Assembly (NCBI RefSeq): GCF_015704895.1
Contig: NZ_JADQWB010000002.1
Location: 248,001-312,000 of the forward strand
From: Agrobacterium leguminum
Lineage (GTDB): Bacteria > Pseudomonadota > Alphaproteobacteria > Rhizobiales > Rhizobiaceae
Reading direction: 5' to 3'
DNA length: 64,000 nucleotides
The position numbers and the translations under genes were made by a program. Positions 26,138 through 36,057 of the stretch are shown one piece after another; position 1 is the stretch's first letter, and each line of letters begins with the position of its first letter. Below the pieces are notes generated by a model, which worked only from the letters and a program-made list of their open reading frames with translations, was not told where the DNA came from and searched no databases.

Positions 26138-26395
26138 TCAATGCAGGCTGACGGTCTGGAGATCGTCTTCGGCAGCCTTGAAAAACGTACTGGACCGGTT
26201 GTCCGTCAGGAGGATCGGCGTACCATCTGCACCGAACAGCGCCCAAAGGTCCAATTGCGGATCGAGATCGGGCGCTTCCGGGAAACAGCGGCTGACGTCT
26301 TCCGCGCGGATCTTGCGGATATATCCCACTTCTCCTTCGCCGATATGGGCGAGCTGGGATTGGGTGAGACGCGCATGCGCTTCTTTCAACAGCAT
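26138..26395 (-). CDS. DUF1150 family protein
   Basis: An 85-residue cytosolic protein of a short alpha-proteobacterial family with no assigned function. Recognisable features are LAHIGEGEVGYIRKI, DLDPQLDLWALFGADGTPILLTD and a variable C-terminus. It lies 56 bases downstream of the small heat shock gene on the same strand, a pairing I recall as common in Rhizobiales, so it may be co-expressed with the chaperone. It has no signal peptide, membrane segment or metal motif. Confidence 0.8.
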   Translation of the reverse strand: MLLKEAHARLTQSQLAHIGEGEVGYIRKIRAEDVSRCFPEAPDLDPQLDLWALFGADGTPILLTDNRSSTFFKAAEDDLQTVSLH

Positions 26396-26451
26396 ATTTC
26401 AGCCTCCTTCTTCACGCCGAGCGATTCGTGTCGGATTCCGGCGTTCACGTT

Positions 26452-26877
26452 CTACTCTGAGACGGAAATATTAATTTTCTTCACCACGTTTGAAATTTCC
26501 GGCCGGACCAGATCGATGGAAAGAAGGCCGTTGCGCAGGCGCGCTTCCCTGACCTGCATGCCATCGGCAAGCACGAAAACCCGCTGGAACTGGCGCGCCG
26601 CGATGCCTCGATAGAGAAAATCGCGCTTCTCCTGTTCCTGCTGGCGTCCGCGAATGACGAGCTGATTATCGGCCGTCGTCACATCCAGATCGTCCTGCGA
26701 AAAACCGGCAACCGCGATGGTGATGCGCAGACGTTCCGGCACATCGTCACTGCCCGGCAGGCGCTCGATATTATAGGGAGGATAGCCGTCATTGGCCTTC
26801 GCCATGCGCTCCAGCGTTTTTTCCATGGCATCAAAACCCAGCAAAAGCGGGTGGGTGAATGGCGTCATGCGGCTCAT
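26452..26877 (-). CDS. small heat shock protein, Hsp20/IbpA family
   Basis: A 141-residue ATP-independent holdase chaperone that keeps unfolded proteins soluble under heat stress. The alpha-crystallin domain runs from about residue 36 (YNIERL) to 137. It contains ITIAVAGFSQDDLDV, the RDFLYRGIAARQFQR segment and an LRNGLLSIDL segment that carries the conserved NGxL of the family. It starts MSRMTPF, as in rhizobial class A sHsps. Upstream are a sigma-32-type promoter and a leader resembling a ROSE RNA thermometer, so both transcription and translation should rise with temperature. The longer frame to 27033 merely reads through this leader. Confidence 0.93.
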   Translation of the reverse strand: MSRMTPFTHPLLLGFDAMEKTLERMAKANDGYPPYNIERLPGSDDVPERLRITIAVAGFSQDDLDVTTADNQLVIRGRQQEQEKRDFLYRGIAARQFQRVFVLADGMQVREARLRNGLLSIDLVRPEISNVVKKINISVSE

Positions 26878-26952
26878 GTCTCTTTTGTCCTTGCAACCAA
26901 GCGACGTTTCGCGGTCCCGCTTCCGGCAACCTCGCCGGTCAATCACACCGGC
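26878..26952 (-). ncRNA. ROSE-type RNA thermometer in the hsp20 leader (candidate)
   Basis: The ~75-base leader folds into successive hairpins. The first is GCCGGT/ACCGGC (26952-26947 with 26939-26934). The last pairs GTC-G-CTTG (26905-26898) with CAAGGAC (26893-26887), leaving one bulged G. This hairpin contains UCGCU (26904-26900), matching the ROSE signature U(U/C)GCU, and it masks the AAGGA ribosome site. ROSE elements are known in rhizobial and Agrobacterium sHsp genes. The fold is by eye. Confidence 0.65.
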
Positions 26953-26957
26953 CCCTG

Positions 26958-26988
26958 CAATATGGGAAGCACAACCGCAATACGCAAG
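26958..26988 (-). promoter_or_regulatory. candidate RpoH (sigma-32) heat-shock promoter for hsp20
   Basis: On the minus strand CTTGCG (26988-26983) is followed after 16 bases by CCCATATTG (26966-26958). This fits the alpha-proteobacterial RpoH pattern of CTTG at -35 and CNTATnT-like at -10. The implied transcript start falls near 26951, exactly where the structured leader begins. Confidence 0.65.
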
Positions 26989-27083
26989 ACGCGGCGACGA
27001 GCAAAGGGGACACCGGGGAATGAGGCTTGACAAGTGAGCACCCGCCGCTCGAAAAAAGCGCTCATCTCAACGGCGGGCAAGAC

Positions 27084-28028
27084 ATGGCAGAACGCAGAAA
27101 AATCATTATCGACACCGATCCGGGCCAGGACGACGCGGCGGCAATCATGCTCGCCTTCGCAAGCCCGGAGGAAATCGACATTCTCGGATTGTGCGCCGTC
27201 GCCGGCAACGTTCCGCTGAAGCTCACCAGTCGCAACATCCGCATCATCAGCGAATTGTGCGGCCGCACCGATATTCCCGTCTATGAGGGCGCCGAGAAGC
27301 CGCTGGTGCGCAAGCCCATCACCGCCGAGCACGTTCACGGCAGCACCGGCCTCGACGGCCCGGTTCTCGATGAGCCGACCATGGAAGCGCAAAAGCAGCA
27401 CGCGGTCGATTTCATCATCGAAACGCTGATGCGGGAACCCGCCGGCACCGTAACGCTCTGCACGCTCGGTGCGCTGACCAATGTGGCGCTGGCGCTCCTG
27501 AAGGCGCCGGAAATCGCCGACCGCGTCAAGGAATTGGTGATGATGGGCGGCGGCTTCTTCGAGGGCGGCAACATCACGCCGGCGGCGGAATTCAACATCT
27601 ATGTCGACCCGCAGGCCGCCGATATCGTCTTCCGCTCCGGTATGCCGATCGTCATGATGCCGCTCGATGTCACCCATCAGTTGCTGACGACCAAGGCTCG
27701 GGTCAACCGCATTCGCGACATTGGCACGCGGCCGGCCATAGCCATGGCGGAAATGCTGGAATTCTTCGAGCGTTTCGACATCGAGAAATACGGTTCGGAC
27801 GGCGGCCCGCTGCATGATCCGACCGTCATTGCCTATCTCGTCAAACCCGAACTGTTTCAGGGTCGCGAGTGCAATGTCGAAATCGAGGTCCATTCGGAAC
27901 TCACCATGGGCATGACCGTGGTGGACTGGTGGAATGTTACCGAACGGCCCGCCAATGCCCGCGTGATGCGCAATGTGGATGCCGACGGCTTCTTCGAGTT
28001 GCTGACGGAACGTTTCGCCCGTCTCTGA
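27084..28028 (+). CDS. inosine-uridine preferring nucleoside hydrolase
   Basis: A 314-residue cytosolic hydrolase that splits nucleosides into ribose and free base. The calcium-binding N-terminal cluster DTDPGQDDA is at about 10-18. Downstream are MGGGFFEGGNITPAAEFNIYVDP, which carries substrate-contacting residues, and the catalytic-His segment GPLHDPTV. The ATG at 27084 starts the conserved protein, with GGGC upstream; an in-frame start at 27027 would overlap the hsp20 upstream region. Base specificity cannot be read with confidence. It is a monocistronic unit ending at a strong bidirectional terminator. Confidence 0.9.
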   Translation: MAERRKIIIDTDPGQDDAAAIMLAFASPEEIDILGLCAVAGNVPLKLTSRNIRIISELCGRTDIPVYEGAEKPLVRKPITAEHVHGSTGLDGPVLDEPTMEAQKQHAVDFIIETLMREPAGTVTLCTLGALTNVALALLKAPEIADRVKELVMMGGGFFEGGNITPAAEFNIYVDPQAADIVFRSGMPIVMMPLDVTHQLLTTKARVNRIRDIGTRPAIAMAEMLEFFERFDIEKYGSDGGPLHDPTVIAYLVKPELFQGRECNVEIEVHSELTMGMTVVDWWNVTERPANARVMRNVDADGFFELLTERFARL

Positions 28029-28044
28029 TGGAAGCGGACATTAA

Positions 28045-28075
28045 AAAAGGGCCGCTGGCGATACCAGCGGCCCTT
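28045..28075. terminator. bidirectional intrinsic terminator
   Basis: A strong stem of ten or more GC-rich pairs (GGGCCGCTGG with CCAGCGGCCC) is flanked by A-runs on the left and TTTT on the right. It ends the nucleoside hydrolase gene on the plus strand and the chemoreceptor gene on the minus strand. Confidence 0.9.
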
Positions 28076-28099
28076 TTCATTTGAGGCTGAAATGGCGCG

Positions 28100-30433
28100 T
28101 CAGAATTCCGTCCAGTCATCCTGCGCCAAAGCGTTTGCACCGCTGGTTCTCGGACGGGAGCGCGGCGTGGCCGGGCGGCCCGACGCCTGCGCCGGAGCGG
28201 CGGGTGCGCGCATTGCCGCCGCCGTGGCGCGCAGTTGCTGGCTGGAATGGCCACCGGAAACGGAGAAACCGGCAACGAGCGACTTCAGCGTTTCGGCTTC
28301 GCTGTTCAGCGTCACGCTGGCCGCCGTGGTTTCTTCCACCATCGCCGCATTCTGCTGGGTGACCTGATCCATCTGCGTGACGGCGGAATTGATCTCCTTG
28401 AGGCCGACCGCCTGTTCGCTGGCGGAAGCGGAAATCTGCCGTATCAGCTGGTTGATCTGCAGAACCTGATCGGCGATCTTTTTCATCGTCTCACCGGCCT
28501 TGCCGACCAGCTGGACGCCCTCGCCCACCTGCATGGCCGAGGTGTTGATGAGACCCTTGATCTCCTTGGCGGCGGTGGCGGACCGCTGCGCCAGTTCGCG
28601 GACTTCCTGTGCGACGACGGCAAAGCCCTTGCCGGCATCACCGGCGCGGGCGGCTTCCACGCCCGCATTCAGCGCCAGAAGATTGGTCTGGAAGGCGATC
28701 TCGTCGATAACCCCGATAATGCGCGAGATTTCGGCCGATGATTGCGCGATGCCTTCCATGGAGTTTACGGCCTGCTGCACGACCTCACCCGACTTACCCG
28801 CATCGTCGCAGGCATGGCTGACGGCTCCGGCCGCCTCTGCGGCGTTTTCCGCGCTGGAATTAACCTGCGCGGTCAGCTCATTGAGGGCGGCAGCGGTTTC
28901 TTCCAGGCTTGCGGCCTGCTGTTCCGTGCGGTGCGAAAGATCGCTGGCGGCGCGGGTGATCTCGCCCGTGCCGTTGCCGATGCTGACGACGGTTGCGTTG
29001 ACGGTGGAAACGGTTTCCTCGAGGCTCGCCAGCGCCGAGTTGAAGTCCTCGCGCAGCTTCGCATATTCGCCGGGGAACTCGTCCTCGATACGGTAGGTGA
29101 GATTGCCCTGCGAAAGCGCATTGAGACCAGCACCCAGCACGCCGACAATGTGCTGCTGCATGCGGCTGTTTTCAGTACGCTCGGATTCCGAGCGCTGGCG
29201 CGCCGTTTCCGCGTGACCACGCTGGGCCTCGGCTTCGGCCTCCATCTCGCGGATGCCGGCAAGCTTTGCACGGAAACCTTCCAGCGCGATAGCCACCGCA
29301 CCCGTCTCATCCCGGCGCTCCTGTCCGGAAACCGGCACATCGTAGCGACCGTCGCTCAGCGTCCTGACGTCGGAAACCAGCGAGGCAAGCGGATTGCGGA
29401 CGAAATGGCGCACGGCGAAATAAAGCGCGGTGATGACGGCGGCGAGAATGACAATCGCGCCGATGATCATCATATAGGTCTGTTCCTGAACCGGTGCGTT
29501 CAGGGCCTGATGGGGAATATCCACCAGCACCACCCAGGTCGCGTTGAGACCCGGAACGGCGAAGGGATAAACGAGACGATTATAGGGCGCGTCCGTATCG
29601 AGGCCTAGATTTTCGATAAGGCCCTGCTTGCCTGACGTGATCGCCGCCTGAACGGTGCTCGCACCGTCTCCGTCATAGGCTTTCATGTTCTGCGCGGGCG
29701 TCGGCGGCACCAGCCACTGGCCGCCCTGCGAAACGAGCGTTACACGGCCGGTCTCGAAAGGATGCAGCGCCTGCAGCTTCTGCGACAGCGAGGCCAACGA
29801 GATATCCACACCCGCCACACCGATCATCTTGCCGTCCGACATGACCGGATAGGCAAGCGAGGTCATGGTTGTGGGTACTTCCGTGCCTTCCGCGAGATAG
29901 GGCTGGGTAATGGCGCCCTTGCCGGATTTGGAGGCAAGCGCATACCATTCCGCCGCGTAATCATTCTTGAAGGTCGAGAACTGGATGTCGCCCTTCTGGG
30001 TCTTCGACCAATAGGGCGCAAACGCGCCGTTTTCATTGGTGCCGAGATCGAGCCTGCCCGCAATCTCCTTGCTCTGTCCGTCAAAGAGACCGAGCTGCTC
30101 GCAGAACCAGCTTCCGAAAGCAAAGGCATTCTGCTCGACATTGGCCTTGAGGATGTTGACGATGCCGGGGCGATCCATCGATTTCGCCTGATGCGCACGG
30201 CCGATGACGCCGGCCATGGAGCGCGCGGCGCTGCCGAGTTCACCGACATCGGCGGCGATGACGTTGGCGATGGCGCGCGCTTCGGTATTGGCCTGATCCA
30301 TGGTCAGCGCGTGCACGCGCTCACTCGTCTGGGAAATGAGGAAGGAATTCGATGCAACGAGAACCGTGGTGATGGCGCAGCCGGTTACGAGGATCAGCTT
30401 GGTCGCAAGCGACTTCACTTGGAAATTGAACAT
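28100..30433 (-). CDS. methyl-accepting chemotaxis protein with Cache sensor domain
   Basis: A 777-residue chemoreceptor. The first membrane helix is near residues 10-30, then comes a ~300-residue periplasmic Cache-type domain (dCache-like; [22 protein letters not shown] is characteristic), a second helix near 325-350 and HAMP. The signalling domain has the tip [22 protein letters not shown]. The final residues DDWTEF match the C-terminal CheR/CheB docking pentapeptide. Cache receptors often sense amino acids or organic acids; the ligand here is unknown. The start at 30433 has GAGG just upstream, whereas the TTG at 30448 overlaps this site. Confidence 0.92.
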   Translation of the reverse strand: MFNFQVKSLATKLILVTGCAITTVLVASNSFLISQTSERVHALTMDQANTEARAIANVIAADVGELGSAARSMAGVIGRAHQAKSMDRPGIVNILKANVEQNAFAFGSWFCEQLGLFDGQSKEIAGRLDLGTNENGAFAPYWSKTQKGDIQFSTFKNDYAAEWYALASKSGKGAITQPYLAEGTEVPTTMTSLAYPVMSDGKMIGVAGVDISLASLSQKLQALHPFETGRVTLVSQGGQWLVPPTPAQNMKAYDGDGASTVQAAITSGKQGLIENLGLDTDAPYNRLVYPFAVPGLNATWVVLVDIPHQALNAPVQEQTYMMIIGAIVILAAVITALYFAVRHFVRNPLASLVSDVRTLSDGRYDVPVSGQERRDETGAVAIALEGFRAKLAGIREMEAEAEAQRGHAETARQRSESERTENSRMQQHIVGVLGAGLNALSQGNLTYRIEDEFPGEYAKLREDFNSALASLEETVSTVNATVVSIGNGTGEITRAASDLSHRTEQQAASLEETAAALNELTAQVNSSAENAAEAAGAVSHACDDAGKSGEVVQQAVNSMEGIAQSSAEISRIIGVIDEIAFQTNLLALNAGVEAARAGDAGKGFAVVAQEVRELAQRSATAAKEIKGLINTSAMQVGEGVQLVGKAGETMKKIADQVLQINQLIRQISASASEQAVGLKEINSAVTQMDQVTQQNAAMVEETTAASVTLNSEAETLKSLVAGFSVSGGHSSQQLRATAAAMRAPAAPAQASGRPATPRSRPRTSGANALAQDDWTEF

Positions 30434-30599
30434 TTTGGCCTCGATCAAATCGCCCGCCCGAAAAGGCTGACGTCAACGGATGATAAATCTCCGTCATGGA
30501 GGCCCGTCCGCAGGGGACAGTGCGCTGCAGCGCGACGGGGCAAAATTAGAAGAAGATTGCTAATTAAGCCCTAAAATTACTTCGTCGCGCCAAGCATAA

Positions 30600-31460
30600 T
30601 CAGTGTTCGTAGTGGGCCGAGATGATTTTCCATGCATCGTCGGCCGTTTCGGCGAAATGCAGAAGATTCATATCTTCAGGCGCGATGGTGCCGAAATCCG
30701 CCAGGAATTCGAAATTGATCACTGATCGCCAGAATTTCTCGCCGAACAGGATGAGCGGAATGGGCTCCATGCGCTTCGTCTGGATGAGCGTCAGGGCCTC
30801 GAACAATTCGTCCAGCGTGCCGAAACCGCCGGGGAAGATCACCACCGCCTTCGCCCGCATCAGGAAATGCATCTTGCGAATGGCGAAATAGTGGAAGTTG
30901 AAGCTCAGCTCCGGCGTCACATAGGGGTTCGGCGCCTGCTCGTGCGGCAGGACGATGTTGAGGCCGATGGACGGGCCGCCGGCATCGGCAGCGCCGCGAT
31001 TGCCCGCTTCCATGACACCGGGACCGCCGCCGGTGACCACGACATATTCGAGATGGTCGGATTTCGCGGCATAGTCGGTGCAGAGACGGGCGAATTTACG
31101 CGCCTCGTCGTAATAGACGGAAGATTGCTCCAGATTGCGCTTCTGCGTCTCGTTGCGCGCCGCCCAGGCTTCGCCGCCGGGTTCGGGAATGCGGGCGCCG
31201 CCGAACATGACGACGGTGGATTTGATGCCGCGCTCGGTCAGCGCCATTTCCGTCTTCAGCAGTTCCAATTGAAGCCTGACGGGGCGCAATTCCTCGCGGC
31301 AGAGAAAATCCATGTCCACATAGGCGAGGCGATAGGACGGGGAATCCGACTGCGGTGTTTTTTGAACGACCTCGGCCTGCTGCTTGTCCACGGCACTGCG
31401 CTTCAACGGGTCCCATACCCCGTCCTTGCGCCGCAACTTGCCGTTTTTCAGTCGTGTCAT
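30600..31460 (-). CDS. LOG family protein (TIGR00730, putative nucleotide 5'-monophosphate phosphoribohydrolase)
   Basis: About 286 residues. The Rossmann-like core has the LOG signatures GGGPGVMEA and PGGFGTLDE, which in plant and bacterial LOG proteins form the active site for release of a base from (cytokinin) nucleoside 5'-monophosphates. An N-terminal extension of ~90 residues precedes VVMFGGAR, unlike short LOGs, so it belongs to the longer bacterial branch. The start at 31460 is chosen because AAAGG is 7 bases upstream; codons at 31466 and 31520 are less well placed. Cytokinin production is possible in a plant-associated bacterium but is not shown by sequence. Confidence 0.8.
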   Translation of the reverse strand: MTRLKNGKLRRKDGVWDPLKRSAVDKQQAEVVQKTPQSDSPSYRLAYVDMDFLCREELRPVRLQLELLKTEMALTERGIKSTVVMFGGARIPEPGGEAWAARNETQKRNLEQSSVYYDEARKFARLCTDYAAKSDHLEYVVVTGGGPGVMEAGNRGAADAGGPSIGLNIVLPHEQAPNPYVTPELSFNFHYFAIRKMHFLMRAKAVVIFPGGFGTLDELFEALTLIQTKRMEPIPLILFGEKFWRSVINFEFLADFGTIAPEDMNLLHFAETADDAWKIISAHYEH

Positions 31461-31604
31461 TTCCATGCCTTTCGTCTGACGCGCCAAATCACCCAAATCA
31501 CATTGACGCCTTTCCAACACTCCCTTAGATCAAATGACCAAAGCCTTCCAGCGGCGCGGGACCATCCGTGACCACGAACACCACGCGACTTTAAGGAATT
31601 TTCC

Positions 31605-32459
31605 ATGAGCCTTACGGATCTCACCTCCCTCGAAACCATCATCGAAACCGCCTTCGACAACCGCGATGGTGTGAACGTATCGACGAAGGGCGAGGTTCGC
31701 GACGCCGTGGACACATCTCTTCAACTTCTCGATAGCGGCAAGGCACGCGTGGCCGAAAAGCAGGCTGGCGGAAACTGGAAGGTGAACCAGTGGCTGAAAA
31801 AGGCCGTGCTTCTCTCCTTCCGCCTGAACGACATGGAGATCGTCACCGGCGGACCGGGCGAATCCACCTGGTGGGACAAGGTGCCGTCGAAATTCGAAAA
31901 CTGGGGCGAAAACCAGTTCCGCGCCGCCGGTTTCCGTGCCGTGCCTAACGCCGTCGTGCGCCGCTCCGCCTATGTCGCCAAGAACGTGGTGCTGATGCCT
32001 TCCTTCGTCAATCTCGGCGCCTATGTCGATGAAGGCACGATGGTAGACACCTGGGCAACTGTCGGCTCCTGCGCGCAGATCGGCAAGAATGTGCACCTCT
32101 CCGGCGGCGTCGGCATCGGCGGCGTTCTGGAGCCGCTTCAGGCCGGCCCGACCATCATCGAGGACAATTGCTTCATCGGCGCCCGTTCGGAAGTCGTCGA
32201 AGGCTGCATCGTGCGTGAAGGCGCGGTTCTCGGCATGGGCGTGTTCATCGGCAAGTCCACCAAGATCGTCGACCGCGCCACCGGCGAGATCACCTATGGC
32301 GAAGTGCCGCCCTATTCCGTCGTGGTTGCCGGCACCATGCCGGGCAAGCCTTTCCCGAACGGCGAACCGGGCCCGAGCCTCTATTGCGCCGTCATCGTCA
32401 AGCGCGTCGATGAAAAGACCCGCTCCAAGACCGGCATCAACGAGCTTCTGCGCGACTGA
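31605..32459 (+). CDS. dapD: 2,3,4,5-tetrahydropyridine-2,6-dicarboxylate N-succinyltransferase
   Basis: A 284-residue cytosolic enzyme that succinylates tetrahydrodipicolinate in the succinylase branch of lysine and diaminopimelate synthesis. The left-handed beta-helix hexapeptide region begins near residue 110 ([24 protein letters not shown]). It continues through [18 protein letters not shown] to the C-terminal cap [24 protein letters not shown] precedes the ATG. dapE follows 15 bases later in the same operon, carrying out a later step of the same pathway. Confidence 0.96.
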   Translation: MSLTDLTSLETIIETAFDNRDGVNVSTKGEVRDAVDTSLQLLDSGKARVAEKQAGGNWKVNQWLKKAVLLSFRLNDMEIVTGGPGESTWWDKVPSKFENWGENQFRAAGFRAVPNAVVRRSAYVAKNVVLMPSFVNLGAYVDEGTMVDTWATVGSCAQIGKNVHLSGGVGIGGVLEPLQAGPTIIEDNCFIGARSEVVEGCIVREGAVLGMGVFIGKSTKIVDRATGEITYGEVPPYSVVVAGTMPGKPFPNGEPGPSLYCAVIVKRVDEKTRSKTGINELLRD

Positions 32460-32474
32460 TATAAAGCGACTGCC

Positions 32475-33671
32475 ATGACCACGACCGATCCCGTTGCCAA
32501 TCTCGCCGCCCTCATCCGTTGCCCTTCGGTGACGCCTGCGGAAGGCGGCGCGCTTTCCCTGCTCGACACCCTGCTTTCGCCGCTTGGTTTCCAGGCGGAC
32601 AGGATGGTGGCGAGCGAGGCGGGAACGCCTGACGTGGAGAACCTTTATGCCCGGCTCGGCACCGAGGGCCCGCATCTGATGTTTGCGGGCCATACGGATG
32701 TCGTTCCGGTGGGCGATGAGGCCGCATGGAGCCATCCGCCCTTTGCGGCCGAAATCGCCGGCGGCGAAATGTTCGGTCGCGGTGCAGTGGACATGAAGGG
32801 CGGCATCGCCTGTTTCGTTGCCGCCATTGCCCGCCATATCGAAAAACACGGCAAGCCGCAGGGCTCCGTTTCCTTCCTGATTACAGGCGATGAGGAAGGC
32901 CCGTCGATCAACGGCACTTCCAAGCTGCTGGAATGGGCGGCCGCCAAGGGCGAGACATGGGATGCCTGCGTGGTGGGCGAACCGACCAATCCCGACCAGC
33001 TTGGCGACATGATCAAGATCGGCCGCCGGGGATCGCTTTCCGGCCGCATCACGGTCCATGGCGTGCAGGGACATGCCGCCTATCCGCATCTCGCCGACAA
33101 CCCCATTCGCGGTTTGCTGCAACTGACCCATGCGCTGATGCATCCGCCCTTCGATCATGGCACCGACAATTTCCAGCCCTCCAATCTGGAAGTAACGACA
33201 GTCGATACCGGCAATGCCGCCACCAATGTGATCCCGGCGCGGGCGACAGCCTCCTTCAACATCCGTTTCAACGATACGTGGACTGCAGAGAGCCTGCGCG
33301 CGGAAATCATCCGCCGCCTCGATGCCGCCGCAGCAGAAGGCGAGCTTCGCCCCGACCGTGCACCGGTGAAGTACGACATCGTCTGGGCGGACCGCCCGGC
33401 CCATGTCTTTCTTACCCGGAACAATGCCCTCATCTCGTCGCTTTCCGGCGCGGTGGAAGCCGTGACCGGCAAGGAACCCAAGCTTTCGACCACCGGCGGC
33501 ACCTCGGATGCGCGTTTCATCAAGGATTATTGCCCGGTGGTGGAATTCGGCCTCGTCGGGCAGACCATGCATATGGTCGACGAGCGTGTGGCGGTTGCGG
33601 ATCTCGAGACGTTGACGCGCATTTACGAGACCTTTATCGAACGCTGGTTCGCCCATGCCGACGGCAAGTGA
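32475..33671 (+). CDS. dapE: succinyl-diaminopimelate desuccinylase
   Basis: A 398-residue M20-family dizinc hydrolase that removes succinate from N-succinyl-LL-diaminopimelate. Metal ligands and catalytic groups are seen in [25 protein letters not shown] (catalytic and bridging Glu) and the C-terminal GGTSDARFI; a late His lies in GQTMHMVDE. The lid domain is in the middle (about 180-295). It follows dapD and its last 17 bases overlap the start of the next membrane-protein gene. Confidence 0.96.
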   Translation: MTTTDPVANLAALIRCPSVTPAEGGALSLLDTLLSPLGFQADRMVASEAGTPDVENLYARLGTEGPHLMFAGHTDVVPVGDEAAWSHPPFAAEIAGGEMFGRGAVDMKGGIACFVAAIARHIEKHGKPQGSVSFLITGDEEGPSINGTSKLLEWAAAKGETWDACVVGEPTNPDQLGDMIKIGRRGSLSGRITVHGVQGHAAYPHLADNPIRGLLQLTHALMHPPFDHGTDNFQPSNLEVTTVDTGNAATNVIPARATASFNIRFNDTWTAESLRAEIIRRLDAAAAEGELRPDRAPVKYDIVWADRPAHVFLTRNNALISSLSGAVEAVTGKEPKLSTTGGTSDARFIKDYCPVVEFGLVGQTMHMVDERVAVADLETLTRIYETFIERWFAHADGK

Positions 33672-34251
33672 AATAAGGCTCTATCTGACGGGTCTGTGGC
33701 TTCTGCTGCTCGGCGACCATAATGGCGCACGTTATCTGGACCTCTCCGAGCGCGGCATGTGGCGGTCCTTCTATTCCGCCCTCTGGTGCCTGCCGGCCAT
33801 GCTGGTTTCCTGGCTGTGGCTGCGCGCCGCCTTCCTCGCCAGCTATCCGCCCGGCACCGGAACGGGCTTCATCTTCTTCTTCCGTCTGGCAATGGTTGAG
33901 GCCATCTGCTGGATCGTGCCGCTGCTGTTGATCGGCATGCTGCTGTTTGCCTTCGGCGCACGGGAAAAATTCGCGCCGCTCGTCACCACCATGAACTGGC
34001 TGTCCCTGCCGTTTTCCTACGCCTATGCGGTTCTGATCCTGATCGCATTCTTCCTGCCGCCCTTGCAGGGGCTGATCGCCATTCTCTGGCTGGCGCTGCT
34101 TCTGTCGCTGGTCTTCGCCTTCTCGCGGATCGTGCGGTTCTTCATCCGCGACCAGTCGCTGCTCGTCTCGGCCATCGTCATGACGCTGCTGGTGCCCGGC
34201 ATGCTTCTGTCGGAAGCGCTGCAGCGTTTTCTCGGCGTTTATCCGGCCTGA
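33655..34251 (+). CDS. uncharacterised multi-pass membrane protein co-translated with dapE
   Basis: A 198-residue protein with about five hydrophobic helices, among them [51 protein letters not shown] and [19 protein letters not shown] charged stretch (RFFIRDQS) precedes the last helix. I do not recognise a named family or active-site motif. The start overlaps the dapE coding end by 17 bases in another frame, so it is probably the third gene of the dapD-dapE operon. The coding frame is open throughout and the helix pattern is regular, supporting a real gene. Confidence 0.75.
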   Translation: MPTASEIRLYLTGLWLLLLGDHNGARYLDLSERGMWRSFYSALWCLPAMLVSWLWLRAAFLASYPPGTGTGFIFFFRLAMVEAICWIVPLLLIGMLLFAFGAREKFAPLVTTMNWLSLPFSYAYAVLILIAFFLPPLQGLIAILWLALLLSLVFAFSRIVRFFIRDQSLLVSAIVMTLLVPGMLLSEALQRFLGVYPA

Positions 34252-34273
34252 GAACCTGCCTCGGTTTTAGCGG

Positions 34274-35077
34274 TCAGTCCGCGTCCTCAGCCATATCGGC
34301 TTCAGGGTACCTGCGACGCGGCGGAATGACGTCGGGATAATCGACCTGCATGAAATAGAGACCGTCCGGCGGCGCGACCGGGCCGCAGGCCTTGCGATCC
34401 CGCGCCTCCAGTGCGGCACGCACATCCTCGGGCGTCATCGTGCCTTCGCCCGCCAGTTTCAGCGTGCCGGCGAAAGAGCGGATCTGGTTATGCAGGAAGC
34501 TCTGCGCGGTCGCACGTATCTCGATGAGATCGCCGGTGCGCGTCACATCCAGCCGGTCGAGCGTGCGCACCGGGCTGTTCGCCTGACAATGCACGGAGCG
34601 GAAGGTCGTGAAATCATGCCGGCCGACAAGCATCTGGGCGGCTTCATGCATGCGCTCATGGTCCATGTCCTTCGACACCCACCATGCCCGCTTGTGCTCC
34701 AGCGCCAGCCGGGCCTTGCGGCAGATGATGCGGTAAAGGTAGTGCCGACGAAGGGCGGAAAACCGGGCGTCGAAATCCTCGGTCACGGAAGCGGTATCGA
34801 GGACGGCCACGGCTTCGCCCGCCATGGCGAGATGCGCATTGAGGGCGTTGCGAAGCTTGTAGGGCTCCCAGTCTCGGGAAAGATCGACGTGGACGACCTG
34901 CCCGACGGCATGCACGCCGGAATCGGTGCGGCCGGCGCCGCGAATGGAGACGCTCTCTCCCGTCAACGAGCGAACCGCAGCCTCCAGCGCACCCTGAACC
35001 GAGGGGCCGTTATCCTGTCTCTGCCAGCCATAATAAGGCGTGCCGTCATATTCGACGGTCATGCGGAAACGTGGCAT
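34274..35077 (-). CDS. truA: tRNA pseudouridine(38-40) synthase
   Basis: A 267-residue cytosolic enzyme that makes pseudouridine at positions 38-40 of the tRNA anticodon arm. The catalytic Asp52 lies in GRTDSGVHA. Other conserved parts are the N-terminal [14 protein letters not shown] and [13 protein letters not shown]. The start overlaps the fmt stop by one base (TGATG), so def, fmt and truA form a coupled translation-related operon. Confidence 0.96.
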   Translation of the reverse strand: MPRFRMTVEYDGTPYYGWQRQDNGPSVQGALEAAVRSLTGESVSIRGAGRTDSGVHAVGQVVHVDLSRDWEPYKLRNALNAHLAMAGEAVAVLDTASVTEDFDARFSALRRHYLYRIICRKARLALEHKRAWWVSKDMDHERMHEAAQMLVGRHDFTTFRSVHCQANSPVRTLDRLDVTRTGDLIEIRATAQSFLHNQIRSFAGTLKLAGEGTMTPEDVRAALEARDRKACGPVAPPDGLYFMQVDYPDVIPPRRRYPEADMAEDAD

Positions 35078-36012
35078 CAGCCGAGCCTCGTTGTGGTCGG
35101 AACCGGTGTGCCGCGCACGAAATCTGCCGCCGACATCGGCTTGCCGCCCGCCTTCTGCAGACGGGTGAGCCGCACGGCGCCGCTGCCGCAGGCAATGGTA
35201 AGGGCGTCATCGAGCGCCGCGCCCGCTTCTCCCATGCCGCTTGCCAGTTCGGAGGCCAGAACCTTCACGCGTTCCGCCTTGCCGCCGATGTCCATTTCCA
35301 GCCATGCGCCGGGAAACGGCGAAAGGCCGCGAATGTGATTATGCACGTCCTGCGCCGGCCTCGAAAAATCGATGCGGGTCTCGCCCTTGTCGATCTTCGC
35401 GGCATAGAGCACGCCTTCTTCCGCCTGCGTGACAAGCGGCAGGTCGCCGGATTCCAGCTCGTCCATAGCCTGCCGCATCAGCCGCGCTCCGGCCAGCATC
35501 AGGCTGTCATGCAATTCTCCGGCGGTCATGTTCTCATCGATCGCGACCTTGGCGGTCAGCGCGACGGGGCCGGTATCGAGCCCCTTTTCCATTTTCATGA
35601 CCATCATGCCGGTCTCGGCATCGCCGGCCATGATGGCCCGCTGAATGGGGGCAGCGCCGCGCCAGCGCGGCAGCAGCGAGGCATGGCCGTTATAACAGCC
35701 AAGGCGCGTGCCGCTGAGGATCGCTTCCGGCAGCAGCAGCCCATAAGCCACCACAACCGCGACATCGGCATTGAAATCCCGGAACTGCTGGCGGTCTTCC
35801 TCTGCCTTGAAGTTCACCGGCGTCAGCACAGGCAGGCCCAACAATTCGGCGGCCTGATGCACCGGGGACTTCTGCAGATCGAGGCCACGACGGCCGCCGG
35901 GACGCGGCGGCTGGGTGTAGACCGCAACGATCTCGTGGCCGGCCTCCACCAGTGCACGCAGGGTGGGAACGGAAAATTCCGGCGTACCCATAAAAATGAT
36001 GCGAAGAGCCAT
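35077..36012 (-). CDS. fmt: methionyl-tRNA formyltransferase
   Basis: A 311-residue enzyme that formylates initiator Met-tRNA using 10-formyl-tetrahydrofolate. The N-terminal [13 protein letters not shown] and the active-site [19 protein letters not shown] with its catalytic Asn and His are present. DTGPVAL and the C-terminal OB-like domain ([17 protein letters not shown]) follow. It sits 45 bases downstream of def, whose product removes the formyl group later, and overlaps truA. Confidence 0.96.
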   Translation of the reverse strand: MALRIIFMGTPEFSVPTLRALVEAGHEIVAVYTQPPRPGGRRGLDLQKSPVHQAAELLGLPVLTPVNFKAEEDRQQFRDFNADVAVVVAYGLLLPEAILSGTRLGCYNGHASLLPRWRGAAPIQRAIMAGDAETGMMVMKMEKGLDTGPVALTAKVAIDENMTAGELHDSLMLAGARLMRQAMDELESGDLPLVTQAEEGVLYAAKIDKGETRIDFSRPAQDVHNHIRGLSPFPGAWLEMDIGGKAERVKVLASELASGMGEAGAALDDALTIACGSGAVRLTRLQKAGGKPMSAADFVRGTPVPTTTRLG

Positions 36013-36057
36013 CGTCGCCCCCTGCCCTATCGTCCATTCCGGTCCAGAGAGGACGGA

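Noticed and set aside
31530-33656. Minus-strand 708-codon open frame opposite dapD-dapE
   Set aside because: It mirrors two well-recognised genes; the composition is low-complexity His/Arg/Gly-rich, as expected of antisense frames in GC-rich coding DNA. Similar mirrors opposite the chemoreceptor (16619-18664) and yidC (19804-21417) were dropped for the same reason.
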